Shown: piece after piece, positions 52,404 to 62,051 of the stretch | How positions within the stretch are numbered: the stretch's first letter is position 1 | Layout: the number at the start of each line of letters is the position of its first letter | DNA from: Acidovorax sp. CCYZU-2555 | GTDB lineage: Bacteria > Pseudomonadota > Gammaproteobacteria > Burkholderiales > Burkholderiaceae_C | Reading direction: 5' to 3' | Assembly: GCF_018413525.1 (NCBI RefSeq) | Contig: NZ_JAHCDD010000009.1 | Span: 40,008 to 104,007, forward strand | DNA: 64,000 nt | Made by a program: the position numbers and the translations under genes | Notes under the pieces: generated by a model | What the model saw: only the letters and a program-made list of their open reading frames with translations | Told to the model about the DNA's origin: nothing | Database searches by the model: none

Positions 52404-53432
52404 TCAGTGGTCGAGCAGGCGGATATGCCCGGGTGCGATGGCGATCGCCTGCGCCGCGGGCACGGGCGATTCGGCGAGAAAAGGTTTGCTGGCGCCGGCC
52501 ACTTCGAAGTCGTAGCGCGTGAGTGCGCCCAGATAGCGCTGGGCGCCGGTCTGGCCGGTCAGGCGATTCACGCAGCCCGGCGGCGGGTCGGCCTGTATAT
52601 GCTCGGGCCGCACCAGCACATGCACTTCAGTGCCCGCAGCGCGCGTGCCGGTGTCGGCATGGAGTTCGGCAAAGCCCAGGTCCAGCCGCCCGGGCGACGC
52701 GACCCTGGCGGAGAAAATAGTCGACAGGCCGACGAACTCGGCGACCGCGCGGCTCGCGGGTTGTTCATAGATTTCGCGCGGCGTGGCGATCTGCAGCAGC
52801 CGGCCGTCCTTGAGCATGGCGACGCGGTCGGCCATGACCAGGGCTTCCTCCTGGTCGTGCGTGACCAGCAGCGTGGTCGCGTTGAAGCGCTGCTGAATGG
52901 CGCGGATCTCGTCGCGCAGATGGCCGCGCACGCTGGCGTCGAGTGCCGACAGCGGCTCGTCGAGCAGCAGCGCCAGCGGATCGATGGCCAGGGCGCGCGC
53001 CAGCGCCACGCGCTGCTGCTGGCCGCCCGAAAGCTGGCCTATGCCGCGCTGGGCGTAGCTGCCCAGGCCCACGATGTCGAGCAGCTCCTGCGCGCGCCGG
53101 TGGCGCTCGGCCGTCGCGACCTTGCGCAGCTTGAGGCCGTAGGCCACGTTGTCGAGCACCGACAGGTGGGGGAACAGCGCATAGCTCTGGAACACCATGC
53201 CCATGCGGCGCTGGTGCACGGGCGTGGCGGACATGTCCTTGCCGTCGAAAGCGATGTGGCCGGTGTGGCCGGTTTCGAGGCCCGAGACCAGCTTGAGCAG
53301 CGTGGACTTGCCCGAGCCGCTGGGGCCTATGACCGCCACCAGTTCGCCGGTGCGCACCTGCAGCGACACCTCGTGCAGGCCGTGCGCACTGCCCGGGTAG
53401 TGGTAGCTGACGTTGTCGAGTACGAGGCTCAT
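52404..53432 (-). CDS. ABC transporter ATPase (PotA/FbpC-like)
   Basis: A 342-residue ATPase. Walker A is GPSGSGKSTLL, Q-loop MVFQSYALFPHL, signature LSGGQQQRVALARAL, Walker B LALLLDEPLSALD, and H-loop VTHDQEEAL, followed by a C-terminal TOBE domain (VLVRPEHIQ). ATG 53432 overlaps the permease stop by 4 bp. Reading frames continuing further upstream are not part of it. Confidence 0.93.
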   Translation of the reverse strand: MSLVLDNVSYHYPGSAHGLHEVSLQVRTGELVAVIGPSGSGKSTLLKLVSGLETGHTGHIAFDGKDMSATPVHQRRMGMVFQSYALFPHLSVLDNVAYGLKLRKVATAERHRRAQELLDIVGLGSYAQRGIGQLSGGQQQRVALARALAIDPLALLLDEPLSALDASVRGHLRDEIRAIQQRFNATTLLVTHDQEEALVMADRVAMLKDGRLLQIATPREIYEQPASRAVAEFVGLSTIFSARVASPGRLDLGFAELHADTGTRAAGTEVHVLVRPEHIQADPPPGCVNRLTGQTGAQRYLGALTRYDFEVAGASKPFLAESPVPAAQAIAIAPGHIRLLDH

Positions 53433-54196
53433 GGCTTGCGTTTCACGAGGGAAGAGGACAGGAGGGCCGACGCGCCGGCGAGCACCAGCAGGATGACCGT
53501 GGCGGCGCAGGCAAAGCCCGTTGCGCCGTAGAAGGCCTGCAGCAGCACGACCGGGTAGGTGCGGTTCTGGAAGCTGGTGAGCAGGTTGGAGACGCCGAAC
53601 TCGCCGACCGAGATCGCGGCCACCATGACCAGGCCGCTGATCAGGCTCTGGCGCAGGCTGGGCAGCACGATGCCGGTGAACTGCTGCCAGCCCGAGGCGC
53701 CCAGCGTCGCGGCCGCCTGTTCGAGCCGGCCCAGGTCCAGGTGGCGCAGGTCGGTCAGCAGCGTGTTGGTGAGATAGGGCAGGGTGAGGATGGCGTGGGC
53801 GGCGATCAACAGCGGCATGGAGCCCAGCCAGGGCGCGAAGTCGGTGTTGAACACCACCATGTAGCCGAAGGCCAGCGTGATCGCCGGAACGGACACCGGC
53901 ATGGCGCTCACGATGCGCGCCGCCAGCGAGCCGCCGCGGCGCGCGCCGTGGTACAGCGCATAGGCCAGCGGCAGCGCGAGCACGGTGTTGATCGCGCAGG
54001 CGGCCATGGCCACGATGAGGCTGCTGGTGAAGGCCTTGCGAAACGAGCTGTCCTGCCAGAGGTCCAGATACCACTGGCCCGTGATGCCCGTGGGCAGCAG
54101 CGTATTGGTCCAGTTGCCGCCCACGCTGCCTATCATCAGCAGCGCGATGGGCAGCAGCAGGTACAGGCCGTAGATGAGGGAAATGCCGCGAACCAA
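53429..54196 (-). CDS. ABC transporter permease (first membrane subunit)
   Basis: About 255 residues with six hydrophobic helices and an EAA loop (AATLGASGWQQFTGIVLPSL). I choose the TTG at 54196 (MVRGISLIYGLYLLLP) because GGAGA lies 8-12 bp upstream and the first helix begins right after it. The frame remains open for another 44 residues upstream, but that extension is not membrane-protein-like. First gene of the ABC operon; divergent from a LysR gene. Confidence 0.85.
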   Translation of the reverse strand: MVRGISLIYGLYLLLPIALLMIGSVGGNWTNTLLPTGITGQWYLDLWQDSSFRKAFTSSLIVAMAACAINTVLALPLAYALYHGARRGGSLAARIVSAMPVSVPAITLAFGYMVVFNTDFAPWLGSMPLLIAAHAILTLPYLTNTLLTDLRHLDLGRLEQAAATLGASGWQQFTGIVLPSLRQSLISGLVMVAAISVGEFGVSNLLTSFQNRTYPVVLLQAFYGATGFACAATVILLVLAGASALLSSSLVKRKP

Positions 54197-54376
54197 AGCT
54201 GTGTCTCCATGGAGGGTTGACCCGGTATACTTTCCGGATGCGCTACTGTCTGTCACATGACGACCGCAGTGCAGACCAAATTCTAGAGTGGGCGCGCCAA
54301 AAGATGGCTGAAACCTGGATGCGGACACTTGAGTGGATGGAAATCGTTTTTCACACAGCTGTCATCAAACCCGGAT

Positions 54377-55297
54377 ATGAAACGCGACTGTCCCACCATC
54401 CAGGAACTGCTGGCCTTCGACGCCGTGGCGCGCCACGAAAGCATCACCCTCGCCGCCGGCGCGCTGTGCATCACGGCCAGCGCGGTCAGCAAGCAGGTCA
54501 CGGGGCTGGAAGCCTTTCTGGGCCTGCAACTGCTGCAGAAGAACGGCCGCGGCGTGGCGCTCACGCCGCAAGGCCGCGTGTACTGGCAGAAGATTTCCGG
54601 CGGGCTGCGCGCCATCGAAGCCGCGACTTTCGAGGCGCGCTCGGGCGACGCGGGCTCGGGCCTGCTGACGCTGGCCAGCGTGCCCACCTTCCTCACCAAA
54701 TGGCTCATTCCGCGGCTGCCCGACTTCAGCCAGAAGAGCCGCCATGTGATGCTCAGCTTCAGCCGCCATCTCGAGCCCAGCGACGGCATTCCCGCGGGCG
54801 TGGACGCGGCCATACGCTACGGCCCCGACGGCTGGCCGGGCGTGGTGTCGGAGTACATTGCCGGGCGCGAGTTCGTGCTGATCGTGGCGCGCAGCCTGGT
54901 CGAGGCGCGCCACCGCATCAGCCAGCCGGCCGACATCCTGGGCCACACCCTGCTGCACCACGCGGGCGCGCCCACGGCCTGGCGTCAATGGGCGGCGCAG
55001 CACGGCGTGCCCGAAGTGCAGACGCTGGCGGGCCCGCGCTTCGCGCAATATTCAGCGCTGATTCAAGCCGCGCTCAACGGCCTGGGCATAGGCCTGGTGC
55101 CGGCGCTGCTGGTGCAGGGCGAGATCGCCGAAGGCGCGCTCATGAGCCCCTGCGGAACGCCGGTGCGCGTCGACCAGGGTCACTACCTCTGCTACCGCGC
55201 CGACCGGCTCGATCTGCCGGCCTTCGCGGTGTTTCGCGAATGGATTCTGCAAGAGGGCCAGAAGTCGCGCGGCGCGCATTCGGCCGACTGGGACTGA
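54377..55297 (+). CDS. LysR-type transcriptional regulator
   Basis: A 306-residue regulator. The HTH is LLAFDAVARHESITLAAGAL followed by ITASAVSKQVTGLEAFLGLQ, and the effector domain is of GcvA type (TLASVPTFLTKWLIPRLPDF). The ATG at 54377 is preferred; a TTG at 54329 would add 16 residues. Divergent from the ABC operon at 54196, with a 180-bp intergenic region, so it probably controls that transporter. Confidence 0.88.
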   Translation: MKRDCPTIQELLAFDAVARHESITLAAGALCITASAVSKQVTGLEAFLGLQLLQKNGRGVALTPQGRVYWQKISGGLRAIEAATFEARSGDAGSGLLTLASVPTFLTKWLIPRLPDFSQKSRHVMLSFSRHLEPSDGIPAGVDAAIRYGPDGWPGVVSEYIAGREFVLIVARSLVEARHRISQPADILGHTLLHHAGAPTAWRQWAAQHGVPEVQTLAGPRFAQYSALIQAALNGLGIGLVPALLVQGEIAEGALMSPCGTPVRVDQGHYLCYRADRLDLPAFAVFREWILQEGQKSRGAHSADWD

Positions 55298-55351
55298 CGG
55301 TCGGCGGCGACGCAGCCCGCGGTCCAGGCTGCGCTCGCATCGCGGCCTCGG

Positions 55352-56122
55352 TCAGTGGATCGCTTCGACGTGCAAGCCATGCGTGAGCGTGGTCTGCACG
55401 AGCTTGCGCGTGTACTCGTGCTGCGCTGCGTCCGCGCACAGCGCGTCGGTGGTGAGGGTCTCGACGATGCGTCCTTGCTGCATGACTGCGAGGCGATCGC
55501 ACAGGTGGGCCACCACGCCGAGGTCGTGGGTGACGAGCAGATAGGTCAGCCCTTCCTTTTTGCGCAACGCGCTCAGCAGGTTGAGGATTTCCGCCTGGAC
55601 CGAGACGTCGAGCGCCGACGTGGGCTCGTCGAGCAGCAGCACCTTGGGCTCGAGGATGAGCGCGCGCGCGATGGCCACGCGCTGGCGCTGTCCGCCCGAC
55701 AACTGGTGCGGATAGCGGTGGCGGAAGCTGTCGTCGAGCCCGACCTTGCGCAGCATCGCGCCTATGCGTGCATCGTGGTCGCCGATGCGGTGGATGATCA
55801 GCGGTTCGGCCAGCGTGGTCTGCACGGTGTGGCGCGGATGCAATGAGCCGTACGGATCCTGAAAGACCATCTGGGTGCAGCGCGCGCGCGCGACGCTCAT
55901 CTTGTGGTCCAGCGTTTTTCCATCGAGCTGCACGGCTCCGGTCCAATGCGTGAGCTGTCCCGCCAGGCAGCGCAGCAGAGTGGTCTTGCCCGAGCCGGAT
56001 TCGCCGACCAGGCCAAACGATTCGCCCGCGGCCACGCGCAGGCTCACGTCCTGCAGGATCTTCGCGGCGCTCGCGCCATGGCCGAAACTCAGGCCCAGTT
56101 GTGTGACATCGATCATGCTCAT
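55352..56122 (-). CDS. Family-5 ABC transporter ATPase (DppF-like)
   Basis: A 256-residue ATPase. Walker A is GESGSGKTTLL, signature LSGGQRQRVAIARAL and Walker B VLLLDEPTSALD. It pairs with the DppD-like ATPase upstream, whose stop overlaps its start. It lacks the C-terminal oligopeptide-transporter extension of longer homologues. Last gene of the SBP-B-C-D-F operon. Confidence 0.92.
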   Translation of the reverse strand: MSMIDVTQLGLSFGHGASAAKILQDVSLRVAAGESFGLVGESGSGKTTLLRCLAGQLTHWTGAVQLDGKTLDHKMSVARARCTQMVFQDPYGSLHPRHTVQTTLAEPLIIHRIGDHDARIGAMLRKVGLDDSFRHRYPHQLSGGQRQRVAIARALILEPKVLLLDEPTSALDVSVQAEILNLLSALRKKEGLTYLLVTHDLGVVAHLCDRLAVMQQGRIVETLTTDALCADAAQHEYTRKLVQTTLTHGLHVEAIH

Positions 56123-56985
56123 GCGGTGGCTCCTTGGGCCCAGGCCGGGTCGCGTTGCAGGGTGGGCAGAATGGGGCGGCGGTGCTGCATGCTGGGCAGC
56201 GCGGCGAGCAGCCCCTGGGTGTAGGGGTGGCGGGCGTTCGCGAGGTCGGCGGCGGCGATGCTCTCGACCACACGGCCGGCGTACATCACCAGCACGCGAT
56301 CGCAGAAGTGGCGCACCAGATTGAGATCGTGGCTGATGAAAATCAGCCCCAGGCCGCGCTGTGTCACCAACTCGTCGAGCACGTCCAGCACCTGCATGCG
56401 CACCGACACGTCGAGCGCGGATGTAGGCTCGTCGGCGATCATCACTTCAGGCTGGGGCACGAGCATCATCGCGATCATGATGCGCTGGCCCATGCCGCCC
56501 GACACCTGGTGCGGGTACAGCTCATACACGCGCTCGGGGTCGCGTATGCGCACCGCCGACAGCATCGCCAGTACCTGCGCGCGCGCCTGCGCCTTGCTGC
56601 CCGGATGGTGCGCGAGATAGGCTTCGGCGATCTGATCGCCCACGCGCAGGACGGGGTTGAGCGAGTACTTCGGATCCTGCAGGATCATCGACATGCGGCG
56701 GCCGCGGATCGAGCGCATGGTCTTCGCATCGGCATTCAGCAGGTCGATGCCGCTGAACGCCAGCGTCTTGGCATCGATGGTCGCGGAGCGCGGGTGCAGG
56801 CCCAGCAGGGCGCGCCCCACCGTGGATTTTCCCGAGCCCGATTCACCGACGATGCCCAGCTTCTCGCGGCCCAGCGTGAAAGACACGTTGCGCACCGCGT
56901 CTGCAACGCTGCCGTCGGCGGAGGTGAATCGAACCCGCAGGTCCTCGACCTGGAGCAGAGGAGGGGTATGGGAAGAGTTGGCCAT
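56119..56985 (-). CDS. Family-5 ABC transporter ATPase (DppD-like)
   Basis: A 288-residue ATPase. Walker A is GESGSGKSTVGRALLGL, with MILQDPKYSLNPVLRVG (Q-loop), signature VSGGMGQRIMIAMML and Walker B VMIADEPTSALD; the C-terminal oligopeptide-type RHPYTQGLLAALPSM is present. ATG 56985 was chosen; in-frame ATGs at 57015 and 57027 (the latter overlapping the permease stop) are alternatives. Confidence 0.92.
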   Translation of the reverse strand: MANSSHTPPLLQVEDLRVRFTSADGSVADAVRNVSFTLGREKLGIVGESGSGKSTVGRALLGLHPRSATIDAKTLAFSGIDLLNADAKTMRSIRGRRMSMILQDPKYSLNPVLRVGDQIAEAYLAHHPGSKAQARAQVLAMLSAVRIRDPERVYELYPHQVSGGMGQRIMIAMMLVPQPEVMIADEPTSALDVSVRMQVLDVLDELVTQRGLGLIFISHDLNLVRHFCDRVLVMYAGRVVESIAAADLANARHPYTQGLLAALPSMQHRRPILPTLQRDPAWAQGATA

Positions 56986-57023
56986 GCTTGTCTCGCTTTG
57001 TTCTTGTCGTGTCATTGCAGGCG

Positions 57024-57968
57024 TCATTCGCTGCGCGGGTCGAGGACGTCGTACAGCCCGTCGCCCAGCAGGTTGAACGCCAGGCTCACCATCAGGATGG
57101 CAGCGCCGGGGGCGGCCACCAGCCACCAGGAGTCGAGCATGTAGCGCCGGCCTTCGGAGATCATTGCGCCCCACTCGGGCAGCGGTGCCTGGGCGCCCAG
57201 GCCCAGAAAGCCCAGGCCTGCGGCCGTGAGGATGATGCTGGCCATGTTCATGGTCAGCCGCACCACGACGGACGACAGGCACAGCGGCGCGATGTAGCGC
57301 GTCAGGATGCGCAGGGACGATGCGCCCTGCAGCTGGGCCGCGGTGATGAAGTCGGCGTTGCGCAGCGACAGGGTTTCGGCACGCGCGAGACGCGCGATCG
57401 GCGGCCAGCCCGTGAGTGCGATCGCGATCACCGCATGATCCAGGCCGGGGCCCAGCGCGGCAACGAAGGCCAGTGCCAGCACCAGGCTGGGGAACGACAG
57501 GAAGATGTCGGTGATGCGCATCATCAGCGTATCGACCCAGCCGCCGAAGTAGCCGGACACGACGCCCACGACCAGGCCTATCGGGCCCACGATCACGGTG
57601 ACCAGCGCGACGATGTAGAGCGTGATGCGCGCTCCGTGCACCAGGCGCGAATAGACGTCGCGCCCGTACTCGTCGGTGCCGAACCAGTGCTTTGCACTGG
57701 GAGGCTGCAAGGCGTTGGCCAGGTCCTGGGCATAAGGCCCGTGGGTCGCGAGCCAGGGCGCAAACAGCGCCACGGCCACGAGCAGAAGAATCACGCAGAC
57801 GCCTGCGGCCGTTAGCGGATTGCGCAGCAGCCGACGCAGCAGGCGCGCGGCCTCGTTGCGCAAGGCCTGCCCCGCGGTGCCGGCCTGGGACACGGGAGTG
57901 GAGGAAGACGGCATGGACGGCGTCGCGGCGGCGGAGGCGGCGGCGATGGTAGTGGCGGAAGTGGTCAT
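57024..57968 (-). CDS. Family-5 ABC transporter permease (DppC-like)
   Basis: A 314-residue permease. A Thr/Ala/Ser-rich cytoplasmic N-terminus of about 30 residues precedes the OppC-N domain and six helices. HWFGTDEYGRDVYSRLVHGA is the typical DppC motif, with EAA loop TAAQLQGASSLRILTRYIAP. Confidence 0.93.
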   Translation of the reverse strand: MTTSATTIAAASAAATPSMPSSSTPVSQAGTAGQALRNEAARLLRRLLRNPLTAAGVCVILLLVAVALFAPWLATHGPYAQDLANALQPPSAKHWFGTDEYGRDVYSRLVHGARITLYIVALVTVIVGPIGLVVGVVSGYFGGWVDTLMMRITDIFLSFPSLVLALAFVAALGPGLDHAVIAIALTGWPPIARLARAETLSLRNADFITAAQLQGASSLRILTRYIAPLCLSSVVVRLTMNMASIILTAAGLGFLGLGAQAPLPEWGAMISEGRRYMLDSWWLVAAPGAAILMVSLAFNLLGDGLYDVLDPRSE

Positions 57969-57986
57969 CGGTGTATCGCAGGGAGT

Positions 57987-59054
57987 TCAGCGCTGGGCGC
58001 GGGTGCGGGGATCGAAGACCCGATAGAGCGAGTCGGTCACGAGGTTGATGGTCACGAAGATCACCCCGACCACCAGCACCGAGCCCATGACGGCATTCAT
58101 GTCGCCGAGCAGCAGGCTGCTGGTCAGGTACTGGCCGAAGCCCGGCCAGCCGAACACCGTCTCGATGAGCACGGCACCTTCGAGCAGTCCGCCATAGGCC
58201 AGCGCCACGATCGTCAGCAACTGCACCAGGATGTTGCGGAACGCGTGGCCCCATATCACCTGGCGTTCCGACAGGCCTTTGACGCGGGCCGCGAGGATGT
58301 ATTCCTGAGAGAGTTGCGCGAGCATGAAACTGCGCGTCATCCGGCTGATGTAGGCCATGGCATGCAGGCCCAGGATGCAGGCCGGCAAGGTGATGTGACG
58401 CAGGGCGCTGCGAAAGGCCGCAGTGTCGCCGGCAAGCAGGCTGTCGACCAGCAGCAGACCCGTGACGGTAGGTACCGTGCCTTCGAAGGCGATGCCCACG
58501 CGGCCTATGCCGCCGGCCCAGCCCAGCCAGGCGTAGAAGATCAGCAGACCCATCATTCCGAACCAGAAAATCGGGGTCGAATAACCCATGAGGCTGAAGA
58601 GGCGCACCAGATGGTCGCCGATGCGGCCGCGCTGGGTTGCCGCGAAAACGCCCAGCGGCACACCGAGGCCCGCACCCAGGACGATGGCCAGCGTGGCCAG
58701 CTCCAGCGTGGCCGGCAGCACCCGCGCCAGGTCGGAGCGCACTGATTGCCCGGTGAGCATGGCGTTGCCGAGGTCGCCGTGGAGAAGGTCTCGCAGGTAG
58801 TAGAAAAACTGCATCGCGAGCGGCTTGTCCAGGCCGAGTTGCCGGTAGACCTGCTCGTAGGTCGAGCGGTCGGCGTCGGGGCCGACGATGGACAGCACCG
58901 GGTCCAGCGGCATCACCCGGCCGATCAGGAAAGTGAGCAGCAGCAGACCCAGAAGGGTCATCAGCACCGTGAAGACGCGGCTGCCCAGTTGCTGGGTGGT
59001 GCGCAGCCACGCGGGCGGATCGCGCCGCAGGAGGAGGGAGGTGGTAGAGGACAT
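57987..59054 (-). CDS. Family-5 ABC transporter permease (DppB-like)
   Basis: A 355-residue permease with six helices (VFTVLMTLLGLLLLTFLIGR first). QFFYYLRDLLHGDLGNAMLT and the EAA loop AARVKGLSERQVIWGHAFRN are characteristic, as is ETVFGWPGFGQYL. ATG 59054 gives MSSTTSLLLRRD. Partner of the DppC-like gene 18 bp downstream. Confidence 0.93.
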   Translation of the reverse strand: MSSTTSLLLRRDPPAWLRTTQQLGSRVFTVLMTLLGLLLLTFLIGRVMPLDPVLSIVGPDADRSTYEQVYRQLGLDKPLAMQFFYYLRDLLHGDLGNAMLTGQSVRSDLARVLPATLELATLAIVLGAGLGVPLGVFAATQRGRIGDHLVRLFSLMGYSTPIFWFGMMGLLIFYAWLGWAGGIGRVGIAFEGTVPTVTGLLLVDSLLAGDTAAFRSALRHITLPACILGLHAMAYISRMTRSFMLAQLSQEYILAARVKGLSERQVIWGHAFRNILVQLLTIVALAYGGLLEGAVLIETVFGWPGFGQYLTSSLLLGDMNAVMGSVLVVGVIFVTINLVTDSLYRVFDPRTRAQR

Positions 59055-59091
59055 GGAAAGCGCCGGATTGGGTTGCGTCGTTGAAGTGCTT

Positions 59092-60726
59092 TCAGCCGCG
59101 CGCGTGCTTGTGCACGGCATGCAGTCTGGTGGTTGCGCTGGGATGGCCCACATAGCCGCGCACGGCGTCGCGGTAGACGACGGTTTCCACCATCTGTGAC
59201 AGCGGCTGTATCGCTCCGCCTTCCTCGTCGTAGACCTGCTGTATTTCCTGGTAGAGGCGCAGCTGGCGCTCGGCATCGGGCTCGAGCAGTGCCGTCTCGA
59301 TCAAGCGATTGAGCCTCGGGCTGTGGAAGCCGGTGCGCCAGCCCTGGAAATTCGTCAGCCGCGCCGCGTCGCGGTTGTCCGGGTTGTAGACCAGTGCACG
59401 CAGGCTCGAATGCGGGTGCGGCTCGGCGCCGCCGCCGCCGCGGCCGACGATGATCTCGAACTTGCGCTCGCGCATCGCGCCATAGACCTGGTTGCCGGTG
59501 CCCGGCAGTACCGCGGCCTGGATGCCGGCCTGTGCGAGCGTGGCCTGCAGGCTGGTGGCGATGTTCACGAACGGCGCTTCGGCCACGACGCGTATCGTGG
59601 TGTTGAAGCCGTCGCCCAGGCCGGCGCTGGCGAGCAATGCCCGCGCGCCAGCGACGTCCAGGGCATAGCCGGGCTCGGGCAGCGTGGCTGCCAGGCCCAG
59701 CGGGATCGGGCGTTGGTGCAGCAGGCCGTAATAGGGCATGACGGCACGGTCTATGCCCTGGTAGTCGATGAGCTTGCGCATGGCGCGCCGAACGCGCACA
59801 TCGGCGAATTTCGCGTCCTGCATGCTCATCGCGACGTAGTAGAGCGTGCCGCGCTGCACCGTATGGGCCGTCAGCCCGGGCATGGCCTTGAGCGCATTGA
59901 TGTCCGGCACCGAAAGACCCGTGGCCATGTCCAGATCGCCGCGGGCGAGCATCAGGCGCATCGACTGCGACTCGGTCATGTGCCGCATGACCACGCGGCG
60001 CAGCTTCGCGGGGCCGCGCCAGTAATCGTCGTTGCGGCTCATCATGAGGATTTCCTTGGCGCGCCACTGGTCGAGCCTGAAGGGACCCGAACCCGCGGCG
60101 TGCGTCGTGAGCCACGCGGCTCCCATGTCGCCGTTCTTCTCGTGTGCCATGACTTCGCGCCGGTCCAGCACCACCGCGCTGACCGAAGTTGCCAGCGTAT
60201 AAAGCAGCATCTTGGGGTCGGTCGGCGTCGGCAGGTCGATGCGCAAGCTGTACTCGTCGACGGTACGTATCAGCTGGCTCACGTTCTTCGCCGAGAAGCC
60301 GTAGCTTTTCCACGGCGAGGCCAGCGCCAGGTTCAGCAACAGCACGCGGCGCAAGGACCAGACCACGTCCTCGGCCGTGACCGGCGCGCCCGAATGAAAG
60401 CGCACTCCGCGGCGCAGCACGAAGCTCAGGCTGCGGCCGTCCGGTGCAATCTCCCACTGCTGCGCCAGGCCGGGCAGGATGCGCGTGGTCTCCTCCGGAT
60501 GCAGTTCTATGAGGAAGTCGTATAGATTGGCGGCGATCTGGACCACTTCATTGCCCGTGGCACTGGCCGGGTCGAGGGTCAGCAGATTGTTCATGCTCAT
60601 CCCCATGATCAGCTGATCATCGGGTGCGGCCTGGGCCGCAAGGCTGGGCAGTGCGGCGGCACAAGCACTCGCCGCGACTCCCATGAGGACTTGGCGGCGA
60701 TGCAACATTGGAAACGAGGAGGTCAT
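59092..60726 (-). CDS. Family-5 extracellular solute-binding protein
   Basis: A 544-residue periplasmic receptor (SBP_bac_5). The Tat-like signal peptide is HRRQVLMGVAASACAAALP...AQA, and NNLLTLDPASATGNEVVQIA plus LSFVLRRGVRFHSGAPVTAE are typical. Family members bind peptides but also opines, nickel chelates or sugar derivatives. Its position between an enolase-superfamily gene and the permeases suggests the ligand is that enzyme's substrate or precursor. Confidence 0.9.
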   Translation of the reverse strand: MTSSFPMLHRRQVLMGVAASACAAALPSLAAQAAPDDQLIMGMSMNNLLTLDPASATGNEVVQIAANLYDFLIELHPEETTRILPGLAQQWEIAPDGRSLSFVLRRGVRFHSGAPVTAEDVVWSLRRVLLLNLALASPWKSYGFSAKNVSQLIRTVDEYSLRIDLPTPTDPKMLLYTLATSVSAVVLDRREVMAHEKNGDMGAAWLTTHAAGSGPFRLDQWRAKEILMMSRNDDYWRGPAKLRRVVMRHMTESQSMRLMLARGDLDMATGLSVPDINALKAMPGLTAHTVQRGTLYYVAMSMQDAKFADVRVRRAMRKLIDYQGIDRAVMPYYGLLHQRPIPLGLAATLPEPGYALDVAGARALLASAGLGDGFNTTIRVVAEAPFVNIATSLQATLAQAGIQAAVLPGTGNQVYGAMRERKFEIIVGRGGGGAEPHPHSSLRALVYNPDNRDAARLTNFQGWRTGFHSPRLNRLIETALLEPDAERQLRLYQEIQQVYDEEGGAIQPLSQMVETVVYRDAVRGYVGHPSATTRLHAVHKHARG

Positions 60727-60760
60727 GCGCTCGGCTTTCGGTGGGTGCGGTCCGCTGCTT

Positions 60761-61915
60761 TCAGTAGCGTGCCACGGTGTGCGCTTCGATGTAATCGAAG
60801 TCGATATCCTCGCCGAGGCCGGGTTGCTGCGACAGATGGACAAACCCGTTCTCGTCCATGGGGTCTGGCAGGCTGCGCAGGTAAGCGGGCTTGTCGTCGT
60901 ATTCGAGGAAGGGGTGCAGCAGCCCGCGCTCGTACCAGCGGCAGTTGCGGATGGCCGCGCAGACCGCGAGGTTGGCGGCGCCGTTGCCGTGGACTTCGCA
61001 ATCCATGCCGAACGACTCCGCCAGATGGGCGACCTTCAGGGTCGGCGTGATGCCGCCCACGCCTGGGACGCCGGCGCGCAGGATGTCGCAGGCGCCGGCC
61101 TTGACCCAGTCGGCGCGGCTGTGGTGCTTGCCGCCCAGGCTTTCGGGACCGAGGACGGGAATGTCGAGCTGTGCCGAGAGCCAGGCATAGGAGTCCATGC
61201 TCTGCTCGTTCATCATTTCCTCGAACCAGGTGAATTCGAGTTTCTCGAGCGCGCGCCCTATGCGCAGAGCGTCCATGCGGCTGTAGTTGTGATAACCGTC
61301 GAGCATCAGTGCGACGTTGGGGCCGACGGCTTCGCGCACGGCGGCGCAGGCACGGATGTCCATGTCGGGATGGGGGGCGAACGACACCGGCGGCATCCAG
61401 GTGTGCAGTTTGATGCCCTGGTAGCCGCGTGCCACGAGCTTCTCGGCGAACGCCGCGTACTCATCGGGCGTCGACAACCCGCCCTTGAGTTCGTCGCCGC
61501 ACATGGTGCTGCCATAGGCCGGAACCTTGTCGCGGTAGCCGCCCAGCAACCGGTAGACGGGTTGGCCCAGCGCGCGGCCCGCGAGATCCCATAGCGCCTG
61601 CTCGATCGCGGCCAGTGCCCTGTCGGTGAACTGGCCGGCGCTGCCGCGCTGCCAGTGCTCCAGCGAATGCCAGATCTGCTCGCGCATGAACGGGTCGGCG
61701 CCGATAAGCACCTTGCGGGCATAGGAGGAAATGACGTAGGGACGTATCACTTCTGGCGGCGCGAAAGCATGGCCCTGCGTGCCGTCATCGGTGGTGATCG
61801 TCAACAGTGCCATGCGTCCGAGGGTCTCGGGGCCTGGATGGGAGTGGCCCGCGCTATCGACCGAACGATAGGTGGGAAAAGTGAATTCGGTTCCGGTAAC
61901 GCGCTCGATTTTCAT
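60761..61915 (-). CDS. Enolase-superfamily enzyme (mandelate racemase/muconate lactonizing type)
   Basis: A 384-residue enzyme. Metal ligands are probably Asp206 (LDGYHNY), Glu232 (WFEEMM) and Glu258 (GPESLGG). GIKLHTW gives Lys169-x-His171 at the base position, and His309 in CEVHGNGAANL could be the opposite base/acid. These fit the mandelate racemase/sugar-acid dehydratase group, which abstracts a proton alpha to a carboxylate. First gene of the ABC operon, under a candidate GntR operator; substrate unknown. Confidence 0.88.
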   Translation of the reverse strand: MKIERVTGTEFTFPTYRSVDSAGHSHPGPETLGRMALLTITTDDGTQGHAFAPPEVIRPYVISSYARKVLIGADPFMREQIWHSLEHWQRGSAGQFTDRALAAIEQALWDLAGRALGQPVYRLLGGYRDKVPAYGSTMCGDELKGGLSTPDEYAAFAEKLVARGYQGIKLHTWMPPVSFAPHPDMDIRACAAVREAVGPNVALMLDGYHNYSRMDALRIGRALEKLEFTWFEEMMNEQSMDSYAWLSAQLDIPVLGPESLGGKHHSRADWVKAGACDILRAGVPGVGGITPTLKVAHLAESFGMDCEVHGNGAANLAVCAAIRNCRWYERGLLHPFLEYDDKPAYLRSLPDPMDENGFVHLSQQPGLGEDIDFDYIEAHTVARY

Positions 61916-61925
61916 GGTGTTCTTT

Positions 61926-61941
61926 CATCAGTCGTCTGACG
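61926..61941. promoter_or_regulatory. Candidate GntR operator before the enolase-superfamily operon
   Basis: CATCAGTCGTCTGACG, a near-palindrome 11 bp before the enzyme's ATG (minus strand). It matches 14 of 16 positions with the site at 62899-62914, and contains the GTnGTnnnAC core of FadR-type regulators. Confidence 0.65.
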
Positions 61942-62051
61942 TCTTAATTGTGAAAGAAAAATCGGGGCTTGAAACTGGTAGAAACCCGGGAGGTCGTCGG
62001 ATGACGGCGCCCGGTTTCTGTATAGTTGCTGCAAGCCAACTGCCTGATCCT

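Noticed and set aside
56119..59010. 963-codon reading frame running through dppB-dppC into dppD
   Set aside because: Only its last 288 codons (from 56985) encode a real ATPase; the upstream part is the wrong frame of the two permease genes.
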